Shown here in pieces: positions 18,853 through 27,240 of a DNA stretch of 64,000 nt. This DNA is from Pantoea rwandensis (GTDB taxonomy: Bacteria; Pseudomonadota; Gammaproteobacteria; Enterobacterales; Enterobacteriaceae). The notes under the pieces are model-generated. The model ran no database searches and was not told where the DNA came from. It saw only the letters and a program-made list of their open reading frames with translations. The DNA is taken from the NCBI RefSeq assembly GCF_002095475.1, contig NZ_MLFR01000011.1, positions 62,001 to 126,000 on the forward strand, read 5' to 3'. Each line of letters opens with the position of its first letter. Positions within the stretch are counted from its first letter, which is position 1. The position numbers and the translations under genes are program-made.

Positions 18853-20415
18853 ATGCAAATACTGACTTCGCGACAACACCGTTTAGTCAAAATACTGTTG
18901 CAACATGCCGCACCGCAGCCGATCAGAGAGTTGGCCTTACAACTGGGTGTGTCGGAGAAAACCATTCATCGCGATTTACAGTGGCTAGAGAGCTGGCTGA
19001 GCAGTTGGTCCATGGTGCTGGAAAAGACACCGGGACGCGGCGTGCGGTTACGGGTCGATGATATCCAACAACGTTTGCAACTGGAGCAGCAGCTGAATGG
19101 TGATGAAAGCAGTGCTGATGCGCTGGGGCAGAACAGCCGTAGAGTGAAAATTGCCTCACAGCTGTTGAGCGACGCGCCGCGGGCTACCTCAATCAGCAAA
19201 CTGTCAGAACGCTATTTTATCAGCCATGCCTCGATTGTGAATGACCTGAAAATCATAGAAGAGTGGTTACAGCCCTTGGGTTTGACGCTACAACGCGGGC
19301 AAAGCGGCACACATATAGAAGGGCATGAACAAACGCTGCGTCAGGCGATGGTTTCACTGATCAATGACGTGATGCAGCAAAACGTCGCCGGTACGCCACT
19401 GTTACCTCGTCTCGACCCCGGTAGCCAGCAAGCGTTGGTGCATTATTTTGGCGATGAGGATGTGGCTTTTGTACAGGCACTGTTACAGCAGATGGAGCAG
19501 CAGCTGAGTTACCCATTGGGTGATGCCTGGTACCTGAATCTCTGCACCCATATTCTGATCATGATGCATCGTATGGCGCAGGGTAATGCGCTGGCACTGG
19601 CAACCCTGACCACCATGCAGGACCTTGACCAGCGCATTTTGATTATTGCGCAGCAAATGGTGAGGCAGATTGAGCAGCGTATGTGCTGCGCTTTGCCAAC
19701 AGATGAAGTCGGATTTATTTATCAATATATTGTTTCATCCGGCATTGTGGTGGAAGAGCGTGGTGATAATGCGCCCATGCACAATCAATTTTCTACGGCT
19801 GAATCCGTAAAAATAACCTGTGAATTAATTGATCGATTCTCGACATTTATTCAACAGGACTTAGCACAGGACCGATTATTATTTGACGGATTACTGGTAC
19901 ATATAAAGCCGTTATTAAATCGACTCAAATATCATATTCATATTCGCAATCCTCTGCTGGAAGATATTCAACAGGAAATGAAGGGCATATTTTCTTTGAC
20001 GCAACAAGCGATGCAATTGACTGCGCGAACCTTTGCCCTGTCACCCGTCGCTGATGATGAAATTGGCTATCTCTGTGTGCATTTTCAGGCGGCACTGGAG
20101 CGACAAATCGCCCATAAACGCATTCTGGTGGTGTGCTCGAGCGGTGTGGGCACTTCGCACCTGTTGAAAAGCCGCATTTTGCGCGCCTTCCCTGACTGGG
20201 AAATTGCGGGCGTGGTATCTGCCAGCAACCATGCCGCATTTTGCCAGAACCAGCCGGTGGATTTGGTGATAACCACAATCCATCTCGATGCCGGCACCAT
20301 TCCGGCCGTCTATGTGAGTGCATTTTTTAACGATGACGATATTCGGCGGGTCACTGACGCCATGATTGGCAGCCAGCTGCCTGACGGTGCGTCCTGCGCC
20401 TTGGTTGAACATTAA
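18853..20415 (+). CDS. PRD-domain transcriptional regulator (BglG/MtlR-type) of the PTS operon
   Basis: Probable activator controlled by PTS phosphorylation (520 aa). Domains in order: N-terminal DeoR-like HTH (TSRQHRLVKILLQHAAPQPI...LGVSEKTIHRDLQWLESWL, residues about 3-58); second HTH of Mga type (SKLSERYFISHASIVNDLKI, about 115-140); two PRD modules (about 180-290 and 300-410) with conserved His (CTHILIMMHRM; LLVHIKPLLNRLKYHIHI); and an EIIB-like domain with Cys in VVCSSGVGTSHLLKS (about residue 430). No EIIA module is fused; a free EIIA gene follows at once. The HTH layout makes it a DNA-binding activator rather than an RNA antiterminator. An upstream TTG start (18829) is possible but less likely. 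Confidence 0.88.
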   Translation: MQILTSRQHRLVKILLQHAAPQPIRELALQLGVSEKTIHRDLQWLESWLSSWSMVLEKTPGRGVRLRVDDIQQRLQLEQQLNGDESSADALGQNSRRVKIASQLLSDAPRATSISKLSERYFISHASIVNDLKIIEEWLQPLGLTLQRGQSGTHIEGHEQTLRQAMVSLINDVMQQNVAGTPLLPRLDPGSQQALVHYFGDEDVAFVQALLQQMEQQLSYPLGDAWYLNLCTHILIMMHRMAQGNALALATLTTMQDLDQRILIIAQQMVRQIEQRMCCALPTDEVGFIYQYIVSSGIVVEERGDNAPMHNQFSTAESVKITCELIDRFSTFIQQDLAQDRLLFDGLLVHIKPLLNRLKYHIHIRNPLLEDIQQEMKGIFSLTQQAMQLTARTFALSPVADDEIGYLCVHFQAALERQIAHKRILVVCSSGVGTSHLLKSRILRAFPDWEIAGVVSASNHAAFCQNQPVDLVITTIHLDAGTIPAVYVSAFFNDDDIRRVTDAMIGSQLPDGASCALVEH

Positions 20416-20433
20416 TTGAATGAGGTAGAACCC

Positions 20434-20904
20434 ATGGATATTTCCCGCATTCTGACGCCCCGTCGCGTTAACCTGGCGCTGACTGCCACCACCAAAGAAG
20501 AGGTGATTAATGAACTCACCGACCTGCTTTATCAGGATGGTGCCATCACCGATCGGGCCGCGTTTATTGAAGACGTTTGGTTACGTGAGGCCGAAGGTTC
20601 GACCGGCTTTGAGAACCATGTCGCCATTCCACACGGCAAGTCTTCCGCCGTGCTCCACACCACGCTCGCCATTGGCCGTACCCAACAGGATATTCCGTGG
20701 GAAACGCTTGATGGCAGCCAGGTGCGCTGCATCATCCTGTTCGCCGTGCGACTGGAAGATCAGAACACCACCCATATTCGCCTGTTGTCGCAGGTGGCCA
20801 GCGCGCTGGCCGATGATGAGGTGATAGCCCAATTGCTGGTGGAAAACGACCCCAGCAATATCATCCGGCTGTTTAGTCAGTACGCCGAAACCGACCTCTG
20901 TTAA
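20434..20904 (+). CDS. PTS fructose-family EIIA component
   Basis: Cytosolic phosphocarrier (156 aa, PTS_EIIA type 2) that takes phosphate from HPr and passes it to EIIB. The active His67 sits in NHVAIPHGKSSAV. The overall fold markers (LTDLLYQDGAITDRAAFIEDVWLREAE cut here as LLYQDGAITDRAAFIEDV, and HIRLLSQVASALADDE) fit the fructose/mannitol family. The start is ATG 20434 with GAGGTAG upstream; the longer TTG start is rejected. The gap to the regulator is 18 bases. It may also phosphorylate the PRDs of the neighbouring regulator. Confidence 0.92.
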   Translation: MDISRILTPRRVNLALTATTKEEVINELTDLLYQDGAITDRAAFIEDVWLREAEGSTGFENHVAIPHGKSSAVLHTTLAIGRTQQDIPWETLDGSQVRCIILFAVRLEDQNTTHIRLLSQVASALADDEVIAQLLVENDPSNIIRLFSQYAETDLC

Positions 20905-20928
20905 CACCCTAACTCTCTGAGGTGATAC

Positions 20929-21243
20929 ATGAATATTGTCTGTGTAGCGGCCTGCACGGCAGGCATCGCGCATACCTACATTGCGCGTGAAAAACTGATT
21001 AAGGGGGCCCACGCGCTGGGCCATACCATCCACGTTGAAACGCAGGGCACCATTGGCACCGAAACCGCGCTAACCCGTGAAGATATCGCCGCCGCTGACG
21101 TGGTGATTCTCGCCATTGATGTGAAGATCAACGGCGAAGAGCGCTTCCAGGGCAAACCCATCGTACGAGTGAAAACCGAAGTGGTGATCAAGTCACCGGT
21201 GAAATTCCTCGAAAAAGTGGCGGATTCACTGGCGCGTGCCTGA
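20929..21243 (+). CDS. PTS fructose-family EIIB component
   Basis: Free-standing EIIB domain (104 aa) that phosphorylates the incoming sugar while EIIC transports it. The phospho-Cys is Cys9 in VAACTAGIAHTYIA, the fructose-family loop (usually CPTGIAHT; here CTAGIAHT). The family end motif reads FQGKPIVRVKTEVVIKSP. GAGGTGATAC precedes the ATG. It sits between EIIA and EIIC with 24- and 11-base gaps, so the three are one operon. Confidence 0.93.
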   Translation: MNIVCVAACTAGIAHTYIAREKLIKGAHALGHTIHVETQGTIGTETALTREDIAAADVVILAIDVKINGEERFQGKPIVRVKTEVVIKSPVKFLEKVADSLARA

Positions 21244-21254
21244 GGAGATCCACC

Positions 21255-22346
21255 ATGAACGAGAACAAACGTCAGTATGGCCAAGAGATCAAAGGCCACT
21301 TGCTCACTGGGATTTCGTGGATGATCCCGCTGATCGTCGCCGCTGGGATCTGTATCGCGCTCGGCCAGGTGATCGGCGGACCGGATGTCGGTAAACATCC
21401 CGGCACTATCGCCTGGATGTTGAACCAGATCGGCGGCTGGGGCATGGGGCTGATCGTACCGTTGATCAGCGCAGCGATCGCTTACTCGATAGCCGATCGT
21501 CCCGGCTTTGCACCGGGGTTGATCGTCGGTTTTATCTGCGGACAGATTGGCACCGGATTTATCGGCGGCATCTTCGGCGGTTTCCTGGTGGGTTACACGG
21601 TGCTGCTGTTGCGCCGCACGATTAAGTTGCCGCAATCGATGCAGGGGTTGATGCCGATTATGGTGCTCCCCGTGCTGAGTACCGTCATCGCCGGATTGCT
21701 GATGATGACCTTTATCGGCCAGCCGATTGTTTGGTTGCAGAAGGCGCTTATCGCTCTGCTCGAATCCATGCAAGGCGGATCGAAATTTGTGATGGGCGCG
21801 ATTCTCGGTGCTATGGCGACTTTCGACTTCGGCGGGCCGGTGAATAAAACCATGTCGCTGTTTGCTGACGGCATGCTGGTTGACGGCATTTATGGCCCGG
21901 AAGCAGTGAAGTTTGTCGGCTCAATGATTCCGCCGTTTGGCATCACGCTGTCGTACTTGCTGTCGCGCAAAAAGTACACCAAAGCCGAGAAAGAGGCGCT
22001 GAAAGCCGCCTTCCCGATGGGCATCTGCATGATTACCGAAGGGGTGATTCCGATTGCAGCGCGTGACCTGTTCCGTGTGGTCGGCAGCTGTGTGGTGGCT
22101 TCTGCCATCGCCGGTGGACTGATTATGGTGTGGGGCGTGGGCGCACCAGTGCCGCACGGCGGGATGTTTGTGGTGCCGCTGTTTGAAAAACCTTGGCTGT
22201 TCTGCCTGGCGCTGGGTATCGGCACCACCGTGTGCGGGGTGATGTTGTCCGTGCTGAAGAAACCGGTCACTCAAGCAGATGAAGAGTTCGATGACGTGGA
22301 AGCCCCTGGCGTCCGCGATGAAGAGATCAAATTCACTCTGGAATAA
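21255..22346 (+). CDS. PTS fructose-family EIIC permease
   Basis: Polytopic inner-membrane channel (363 aa, 8-10 helices) for the sugar handled by this PTS. Family signatures are HLLTGISWMIPLIVAAGICI at the N-terminus, IADRPGFAPGLIVGFICG, FIGGIFGGFLVGYTV, FDFGGPVNKTMSLFADG and FPMGICMITEGVIPIAARD with the conserved GITEG-like loop, then GAPVPHGGMFV. It resembles FryC/FrvB and FruA-type IIC. The sugar cannot be named from sequence. The adjacent aldolases suggest a ketose or related higher sugar. Confidence 0.92.
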   Translation: MNENKRQYGQEIKGHLLTGISWMIPLIVAAGICIALGQVIGGPDVGKHPGTIAWMLNQIGGWGMGLIVPLISAAIAYSIADRPGFAPGLIVGFICGQIGTGFIGGIFGGFLVGYTVLLLRRTIKLPQSMQGLMPIMVLPVLSTVIAGLLMMTFIGQPIVWLQKALIALLESMQGGSKFVMGAILGAMATFDFGGPVNKTMSLFADGMLVDGIYGPEAVKFVGSMIPPFGITLSYLLSRKKYTKAEKEALKAAFPMGICMITEGVIPIAARDLFRVVGSCVVASAIAGGLIMVWGVGAPVPHGGMFVVPLFEKPWLFCLALGIGTTVCGVMLSVLKKPVTQADEEFDDVEAPGVRDEEIKFTLE

Positions 22347-22355
22347 GGAGCCACC

Positions 22356-23207
22356 ATGTTTGCCATGATGAACGACCTGATTCAGGCTGCCGCCAAACAG
22401 CAGTATGCGGTGCTGGCGATCAACTGCTTTAACCTCGAAACCGCTCGGGCAGCGATTCAAGCCGCCGAGCAGCAGCGCGCCCCGCTGATTCTGAATGTGT
22501 ATCAAGGGCACAGCACGCACTTTCCACCCGCTGTCGCGGTGCCGCTGGTGCAAGCGTTGGCGAACGCCGCCACTGTACCCATTGCCCTGGCCCTAGATCA
22601 CGGCAAAGCCTTTCCGTTGATTGGCCAGGCATTTCGCGCCGGATTCACCGGGCTGATGATTGATGCGTCCGCCGATCCGCTGGCGGAGAACATTCGCCAG
22701 ACGGCTGCAGTGGTGAAAATGGCGCACACCGCAGGCGTCTGTGTGGAAGGCGAACTCGGGCATATCGCCGATGCGCCGACTTATGAGCTGGCCGATGCGT
22801 CGGTGAAGATGACGCAAGTTGCTGACGTGCTGCCGTTTATTGAACAAACCGATATTGATTTGTTGGCGATTTCGGTGGGTACCGCGCACGGGCTCTATCC
22901 GGCGGGCGTGAAGCCGAAGATTGATTTCCAGCGTTTGCAGGAGCTGCACGCCGTCTCGACACGCCCCCTTGCGCTGCATGGCGGTTCGGGCACGCCTGCC
23001 GAGGATATTCGCCGAGTCAGCCAGCACGGTGTGGCGAAGATTAACGTCGGAGCAGCGGTGTTTGATGCCGGTAAAAATGCCGTTGAGCAGGCGCTGAAAC
23101 AGCACCCGCACGCGGAACTGGCCGACCTGCTTGGGCTGATGGAATCCGCCTGCCGCGAGGTAGTGATTGAGTATCTGAGCTGGTCGGGATCGGCTGGCAA
23201 AAGTTAG
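22356..23207 (+). CDS. Class II ketose-(bis)phosphate aldolase, first copy
   Basis: Zn-dependent aldolase of the GatY/KbaY/FbaA family (283 aa). Metal ligands are visible in ALALDHGKAF (His, strand 3), GTAHGLYPAG (His) and LALHGGSGTP (His). The dihydroxyacetone-phosphate site is KINVGAAVFDAGK-like, and the catalytic loop region is EGELGHIADAPTYE. It is the fifth gene of the PTS operon, 9 bases after EIIC, so it should split the sugar phosphate made by that PTS. No sugar-phosphate kinase is present in the cluster, which favours a ketose 1-phosphate substrate. This is inference. The second aldolase downstream is clearly different in sequence. Confidence 0.87.
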   Translation: MFAMMNDLIQAAAKQQYAVLAINCFNLETARAAIQAAEQQRAPLILNVYQGHSTHFPPAVAVPLVQALANAATVPIALALDHGKAFPLIGQAFRAGFTGLMIDASADPLAENIRQTAAVVKMAHTAGVCVEGELGHIADAPTYELADASVKMTQVADVLPFIEQTDIDLLAISVGTAHGLYPAGVKPKIDFQRLQELHAVSTRPLALHGGSGTPAEDIRRVSQHGVAKINVGAAVFDAGKNAVEQALKQHPHAELADLLGLMESACREVVIEYLSWSGSAGKS

Positions 23208-23224
23208 GCCATGTGCGGCTAGCA

Positions 23225-23297
23225 GGTCGCCATAAATGGCGACCCTACGGGGTAATAGTGCCACCGCCCCCCCGTAGGGTGCGCATTTATGCGCACC
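23225..23297. repeat. REPIN-like inverted pair of GTAG palindromes
   Basis: Inverted pair: 23225-23248 on the minus strand (GTAGGGTCGCCAT hairpin) and 23274-23297 on the plus strand (GTAGGGTGCGCAT hairpin). Both have an intact GTAG foot and a TTT/TTA loop. They sit between the two aldolase genes, with a decayed fragment of the same motif at about 23320-23335. Confidence 0.75.
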
Positions 23298-23381
23298 GTT
23301 TCATTGGGCGCACGTGATTAATCGCATTTATGCGCAATTGGAAAGTCGCCCCGTTAATCTCAGTTTAAAGCAGGGCATGAA

Positions 23382-23405
23382 CCGCGCGATAAATCGCGCC
23401 GCTAC
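23382..23405 (-). repeat. Single GTAG REP palindrome (GCGGCGCGAT core)
   Basis: Minus strand GTAGCGGCGCGATTTATCGC hairpin with intact foot, about 90 bases before the second aldolase gene. It belongs to the GTAGCGGCGC subgroup also seen at 24391-24453 and 43857-43930. Confidence 0.65.
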
Positions 23406-23491
23406 AGATTGCAGAAGTATTCCCTTTTTATCCATCATCGGGTCGGCGAACGCGTCGGCTCTGGTAAAACTCACGTTGAGGAAATATTAAC

Positions 23492-24355
23492 ATGTTGATT
23501 TCAATGAAAGAGATGTTGGCACCGACTCGTGAACACCGTTACGCCATCGGCGCATTTAACGTGGCAGATAGCTGCTTTATTCGTGCCGTAGTAGAGGAAG
23601 CCGAAGCCACCAATACCCCAGCGATCATCTCGATTCATCCAAGTGAGCTGGAGTTCGTGACTGATGAGTTCTTTGGCTATGTGCGTGAACGTACGCTGAA
23701 AAGCAAAGTGCCTTTCACCATCCATCTCGATCATGGCGCATCGATTGCGCAGGTGCTGCGCGCCATTCAGTGTGGATTTACTTCGGTGATGATCGATGGC
23801 TCGCTGCTGCCGTACGAAGAGAACGTGGCACTGACCAAAGAAGTGGTGAAACTGGCGCATTCGGTGGGCGTGTCGGTGGAAGGTGAACTCGGCACCATCG
23901 GTGATACCGGCACCACCGTCGAAGGCGGCGTCAGTAAGGTGATCTATACCGAACCGGCGCAGGCTGAAGATTTTATCCAGCGTACCGGCGTCGATACCTT
24001 GGCGGTGGCGATTGGCACCGCGCACGGCATCTATCCAAAAGATATGAAGCCGGAACTGCAGATGCACATCCTTCGGGACATTGCGCAGCGCACCACCATT
24101 CCACTGGTGTTGCACGGCGGTTCAGCCAACCCGGATACGGAGATCGCCGAAGCAGTGACGCTTGGCGTGGGCAAAATCAATATTTCCAGCGATATGAAGT
24201 ACGCGTACTTCGCCAAACTGCGCGAGATTCTGGCACGTGAAACCTGGTGGGATCCGAACGTGATTTATCCGGAAGCCATTACCGCCGCCAAAGCGGTGAT
24301 TCGCTACAAAATGAACCTGTTCGGTGGATTGGGTAAAGCGGGTTTGTATCGTTAA
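23492..24355 (+). CDS. Class II ketose-(bis)phosphate aldolase, second copy
   Basis: Second Zn aldolase of the locus (287 aa). Metal-binding residues lie in TIHLDHGASI, IGTAHGIYPKD and LVLHGGSANPD. The cation/phosphate region is VEGELGTIGDTGTTVEGG. The C-terminal tail (WDPNVIYPEAITAAKAV...NLFGGLGKAGLY) is an extension typical of one fructose-bisphosphate-aldolase-like subgroup and absent from the first copy. A Shine-Dalgarno (GAGGAAA) precedes ATG 23492. The 284-base gap filled with REP palindromes means it could be transcribed separately or post-transcriptionally uncoupled from the PTS genes. The exact substrate is unknown. Confidence 0.86.
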   Translation: MLISMKEMLAPTREHRYAIGAFNVADSCFIRAVVEEAEATNTPAIISIHPSELEFVTDEFFGYVRERTLKSKVPFTIHLDHGASIAQVLRAIQCGFTSVMIDGSLLPYEENVALTKEVVKLAHSVGVSVEGELGTIGDTGTTVEGGVSKVIYTEPAQAEDFIQRTGVDTLAVAIGTAHGIYPKDMKPELQMHILRDIAQRTTIPLVLHGGSANPDTEIAEAVTLGVGKINISSDMKYAYFAKLREILARETWWDPNVIYPEAITAAKAVIRYKMNLFGGLGKAGLYR

Positions 24356-24390
24356 TCATGCAAATGGGGCCATTACGCCCCGACCTGGCA

Positions 24391-24453
24391 TTGCGCAATA
24401 AATTGCGCCGCTACAAACTTTTACTTGTCTGTAGCGGCGTGATTCATCACGCG
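24391..24453. repeat. REPIN-like inverted pair (GTAGCGGCG subgroup)
   Basis: 24391-24414 on the minus strand (GTAGCGGCGCAATTTATTGC) and 24431-24453 on the plus strand (GTAGCGGCGTGATTCATCAC) face each other between convergent genes. They can fold into one long hairpin and may act as a transcription barrier between the aldolase and the dehydratase gene. Confidence 0.75.
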
Positions 24454-24458
24454 TTGTT

Positions 24459-25223
24459 TTACTTAATCACACCCAACCACTGTGAAGCAATCTGTGCATA
24501 TTCACCGGTGGCAGTGCTGAGATGCAGCCACTGATCGACGTACAGTTTCCAGCTCATATCGTCACGCGGGATCATGTAGGCCTTCTCACCATATTGCATC
24601 GGTTTATCCGGGTTGATAGCGCACAGTGTTGGGTAGTGCTTCATCTGGAACAACGCTTCGGAAGCATCAGTGATCATCACATCTGCTTTTTTATCCACCA
24701 GCTGCTGGAAAATACCGACGTTATCGGCCAATTGCAGCGCCGACTGCGGCAAGTGGCTGTGCACAAAGGCTTCGTTGGTGCCGCCAGCCGGTTCAATCAC
24801 CCGCACGCTCGGCTTATTGATCTGCTCTATCGTTTGATACTTATCTTTGTCATCGCAACGCACCAGCGGGATTTTGCCATCCACACCCAGCGGCTGGGCA
24901 AACCAGGCAATCTGCTGACGCTTCAGGGTGACGGAAACCCCGCCCAGTGCAATATCACACTGCTTCGCCACAAAATCATCACTCATGGTTTTCCAGGTGG
25001 TGGGCACCCATTGCACTTTAGCGCCCAGACTTGCGGCCAGTGACTCAGCCATGCTGATATCCAGCCCTTCATATTGCCCATCACTGCGCAAATAACTGTA
25101 AGGTTTGTAGTCGCCGGTGGTACAGACTTTCAGGGTTTTACTGCTACGAATCTCATCAAGGTGGGATTGCGCCTGAGCAGCGCCCGTCACCAGAAGTAAT
25201 GCACTCAGTATTGCGGTTTTCAT
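24459..25223 (-). CDS. pheC: Periplasmic cyclohexadienyl dehydratase, PheC-like
   Basis: Predicted to convert prephenate to phenylpyruvate and arogenate to phenylalanine in the periplasm (254 aa). It has a signal peptide (KTAILSALLLVTGAAQA-Q) and a periplasmic-binding-protein fold. The sequence tracks Pseudomonas PheC at several blocks: CTTGDYKPYSYL, CDIALGGVSVTLKRQQIAWF, EPAGGTNEAFV, DNVGIFQQLVDKKADVMITD and LYVDQWLHLS. The alternative is an amino-acid ABC-transporter binding protein; no permease or ATPase gene is nearby, which favours the enzyme. The start is ATG 25223 with AAGAAG upstream; a longer reading is not signal-like. It is divergent from mdaB. Confidence 0.8.
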   Translation of the reverse strand: MKTAILSALLLVTGAAQAQSHLDEIRSSKTLKVCTTGDYKPYSYLRSDGQYEGLDISMAESLAASLGAKVQWVPTTWKTMSDDFVAKQCDIALGGVSVTLKRQQIAWFAQPLGVDGKIPLVRCDDKDKYQTIEQINKPSVRVIEPAGGTNEAFVHSHLPQSALQLADNVGIFQQLVDKKADVMITDASEALFQMKHYPTLCAINPDKPMQYGEKAYMIPRDDMSWKLYVDQWLHLSTATGEYAQIASQWLGVIK

Positions 25224-25385
25224 GGGTTCTTCTTTTTTTGTTGATGTTGGTTTGCGTGCGGATTGTTTCATGAACATCCGCATTATTGCTTTATTAGCAA
25301 AAGTCTTGTGATCAATCACGCATTTTTCTGCCTCGCCTGCGCGCGTACAGTGTGCGCCATTAACAGGAAACGGAGCGAATCATCC

Positions 25386-25967
25386 ATGAGTAATATTTTC
25401 ATTATCGACGGCGGTAAAACCTTCGCCCACTCCAAAGGCGAACTGAACCATACCCTGACTGACGTTGCCGCCAGCCAACTGCGTGATTTAGGCCATAACG
25501 TGCAGATCACGGTTGCCGATAGCGACTACAACGTAGCAGAAGAAGTGCAGAAATACCTCGATAGCGATGTGGTGATCTACCAGATGCCAGGTTGGTGGAT
25601 GGGCGAGCCGTGGACAGTGAAAAAATACATTGATGACGTGTTCACCGAAGGTCACGGTTCACTGTATGCCAGTGACGGCCGTAGCCGCAGCGATTCAGGC
25701 AAGAAATACGGTTCGGGCGGCCTGATTCAGGGCAAAAAATATATGCTGTCGCTGACCTGGAACGCGCCGCTGGAGGCGTTTAACGATCCGGATCAGTTCT
25801 TCGAAGGCGTGGGCGTAGACGGTCTCTACCTGCACTTCCACAAAGCCAACCAGTTCCTCGGGATGGAAGCTTTGCCGACCTTTATCTGTAATGATGTGAT
25901 CAAGATGCCGGACGTGCCGCGCGATATTGAACGTTATCGGACTCATCTCAGCCAGATTTTTGCTTAA
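25386..25967 (+). CDS. mdaB: NADPH:quinone oxidoreductase MdaB
   Basis: Cytosolic FAD flavodoxin-like two-electron quinone reductase protecting against quinone stress (193 aa). Conserved blocks are QMPGWWMGEPWTVKKYIDDV, KKYGSGGLIQGKKYMLSLTW, FHKANQFLGME and ICNDVIKMPDVPRD, nearly identical to E. coli MdaB. ygiN follows after 31 bases, and the two form a quinone redox pair in E. coli. parE, the next gene in E. coli, is here 7 kb away behind inserted genes. Confidence 0.97.
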   Translation: MSNIFIIDGGKTFAHSKGELNHTLTDVAASQLRDLGHNVQITVADSDYNVAEEVQKYLDSDVVIYQMPGWWMGEPWTVKKYIDDVFTEGHGSLYASDGRSRSDSGKKYGSGGLIQGKKYMLSLTWNAPLEAFNDPDQFFEGVGVDGLYLHFHKANQFLGMEALPTFICNDVIKMPDVPRDIERYRTHLSQIFA

Positions 25968-25998
25968 CTGTAAGCACACCGGGAAAAAAGGAAGCGCT

Positions 25999-26307
25999 AT
26001 GTTAACTGTCGTTGCAGAAATTTGTGTCAAACCAGGTCGCCGCCACGTGGTACTGGAAGCCATTAATAAGCTGATCCCTACCGTGCTGGAAGAGGACGGG
26101 TGTCATCAGTACGATGCGCTGGTTGACCATCAGGCACAGGTACCGTGGAAGCAGAATTCGCCAGATTCCATCTTTATGCTGGAGCAGTGGGAATCGCTAC
26201 GCCATCTTGAGCAGCATCAGCAGATGCCGCATATGGATGCGCACCGCACCATCATTAAAGATGATGTGGTGGATGTGAAAATCCTGGTGTTAGAGCCGGT
26301 GCGCTAA
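25999..26307 (+). CDS. ygiN: Quinol monooxygenase YgiN (ABM family)
   Basis: Small ferredoxin-like-fold monooxygenase (102 aa) reported to oxidise menadiol back to menadione, forming a quinone cycle with MdaB. It starts MLTVVAEICVKPGRRHVVLE and contains DGCHQYDALVDH and DSIFMLEQWESLRHLEQHQ, standard for the antibiotic-biosynthesis-monooxygenase family. Shine-Dalgarno AAAGGAAG precedes ATG 25999. It is cotranscribed with mdaB and ends at a bidirectional terminator. Confidence 0.96.
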   Translation: MLTVVAEICVKPGRRHVVLEAINKLIPTVLEEDGCHQYDALVDHQAQVPWKQNSPDSIFMLEQWESLRHLEQHQQMPHMDAHRTIIKDDVVDVKILVLEPVR

Positions 26308-26313
26308 TTGCTT

Positions 26314-26339
26314 CAAGCCTCTGCCTGTGCAGGGGCTTG
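26314..26339. terminator. Bidirectional terminator between ygiN and the LysR gene
   Basis: Near-perfect stem CAAGCCtCTGC-CTGT-GCAGgGGCTTG directly between convergent stop codons, followed by TGTTTA on the plus strand. One mismatch in the stem. Confidence 0.75.
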
Positions 26340-26340
26340 T

Positions 26341-27240
26341 TTAGAGCAGGCGGTCTTGTTCAATCTTCTCGCGCAGAAAATCGAGAAAGCAGGTAATACG
26401 AGAGGTCAGGGATTGATTGCGGTAATACACGGCGTGAATCGGCAGGCGCAATTCACGCGTCTCCTGCTCTAACACCTGCACCAGATCCCCACGCGCACGA
26501 TCTTCTCGACTGACAAAATCAGACAGGCGCGCAATGCCCTGCCCGGCTAACGCCAACTGGCGAAGCGTCTCGCCACTGGAAGCCGACAGCGTGGGCTTAA
26601 TCTGCAAATACTCCCCCTCATTTTGCCAAACAGGCCAGACATTGTGTGCATCCAACTGGCTGAAACCCAATAGCTGATGGGCTGCTAACGCCTCTACCGT
26701 TGCAGGCTCGCCATGCTGTTGCAGATAAGCCGGGCTGGCCACTAAGCGCGTCGCACTGCTGCCCAGCACACGGGCGCGCAGCGTAGAGTCACGAAGCTCC
26801 CCAACGCGGATAGCAATATCCGTTTGCTGTTCCAGCAGATCGATCATGATGTCGTCGGTGTTCAACTCCAGCTGAATCTGCGGATAGCGCAGCCGGAATT
26901 CCGCCACCAGCGGTACGATCACGTGCAGCATAAAGGGCGCGTTAGCATTCACGCGCAATCTGCCAGAGGGAATGTCACGGCGCTGGGCGATCTGCTCTTC
27001 TGCCAGCTCCACCGATGAGAGGATTTGGCGTGCATGATCGAGAAAGATAAGCCCTTCCTCGGTGAGAGCGAGACGCCGCGTGGTGCGATGCATCAGGGTG
27101 GTTTGCAGCTTGCTTTCCAGCCGACTCAGCGCACGACTGATGCCAGAGCTGGTTTGATCGAGCTGATCGGCCGCCGCCGTGATCGATCCGGTATCCACTA
27201 CCGCCACCCAGGCGCGTAACTCTTCCAGTGTGATTTTCAG
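26341..27240 (-). CDS. LysR-family transcriptional regulator with probable CTG start
   Basis: Full-length LysR regulator (299 aa if started at 27240). The N-terminal winged HTH reads GSITAAADQLDQTSSGISRA and LESKLQTTLMHRTTRRLALT, followed by a periplasmic-binding-like effector domain from about residue 90. No ATG, GTG or TTG precedes the HTH at the right distance. The first such codon (GTG, 27207) lies inside the conserved first helix and would remove LKITLEELRAW. A CTG at 27240, with AAGGA seven bases upstream, restores the usual LysR N-terminus and length. The target is unknown. It sits next to mdaB-ygiN and upstream of the fepA-like gene on the other strand, so either could be regulated. 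Confidence 0.82.
   Translation of the reverse strand: MKITLEELRAWVAVVDTGSITAAADQLDQTSSGISRALSRLESKLQTTLMHRTTRRLALTEEGLIFLDHARQILSSVELAEEQIAQRRDIPSGRLRVNANAPFMLHVIVPLVAEFRLRYPQIQLELNTDDIMIDLLEQQTDIAIRVGELRDSTLRARVLGSSATRLVASPAYLQQHGEPATVEALAAHQLLGFSQLDAHNVWPVWQNEGEYLQIKPTLSASSGETLRQLALAGQGIARLSDFVSREDRARGDLVQVLEQETRELRLPIHAVYYRNQSLTSRITCFLDFLREKIEQDRLL

Noticed and set aside
11807..24453. CRISPR-like repeats
   Set aside because: The palindromes are not regularly spaced, have no unique equal-length spacers, and no cas genes are nearby.
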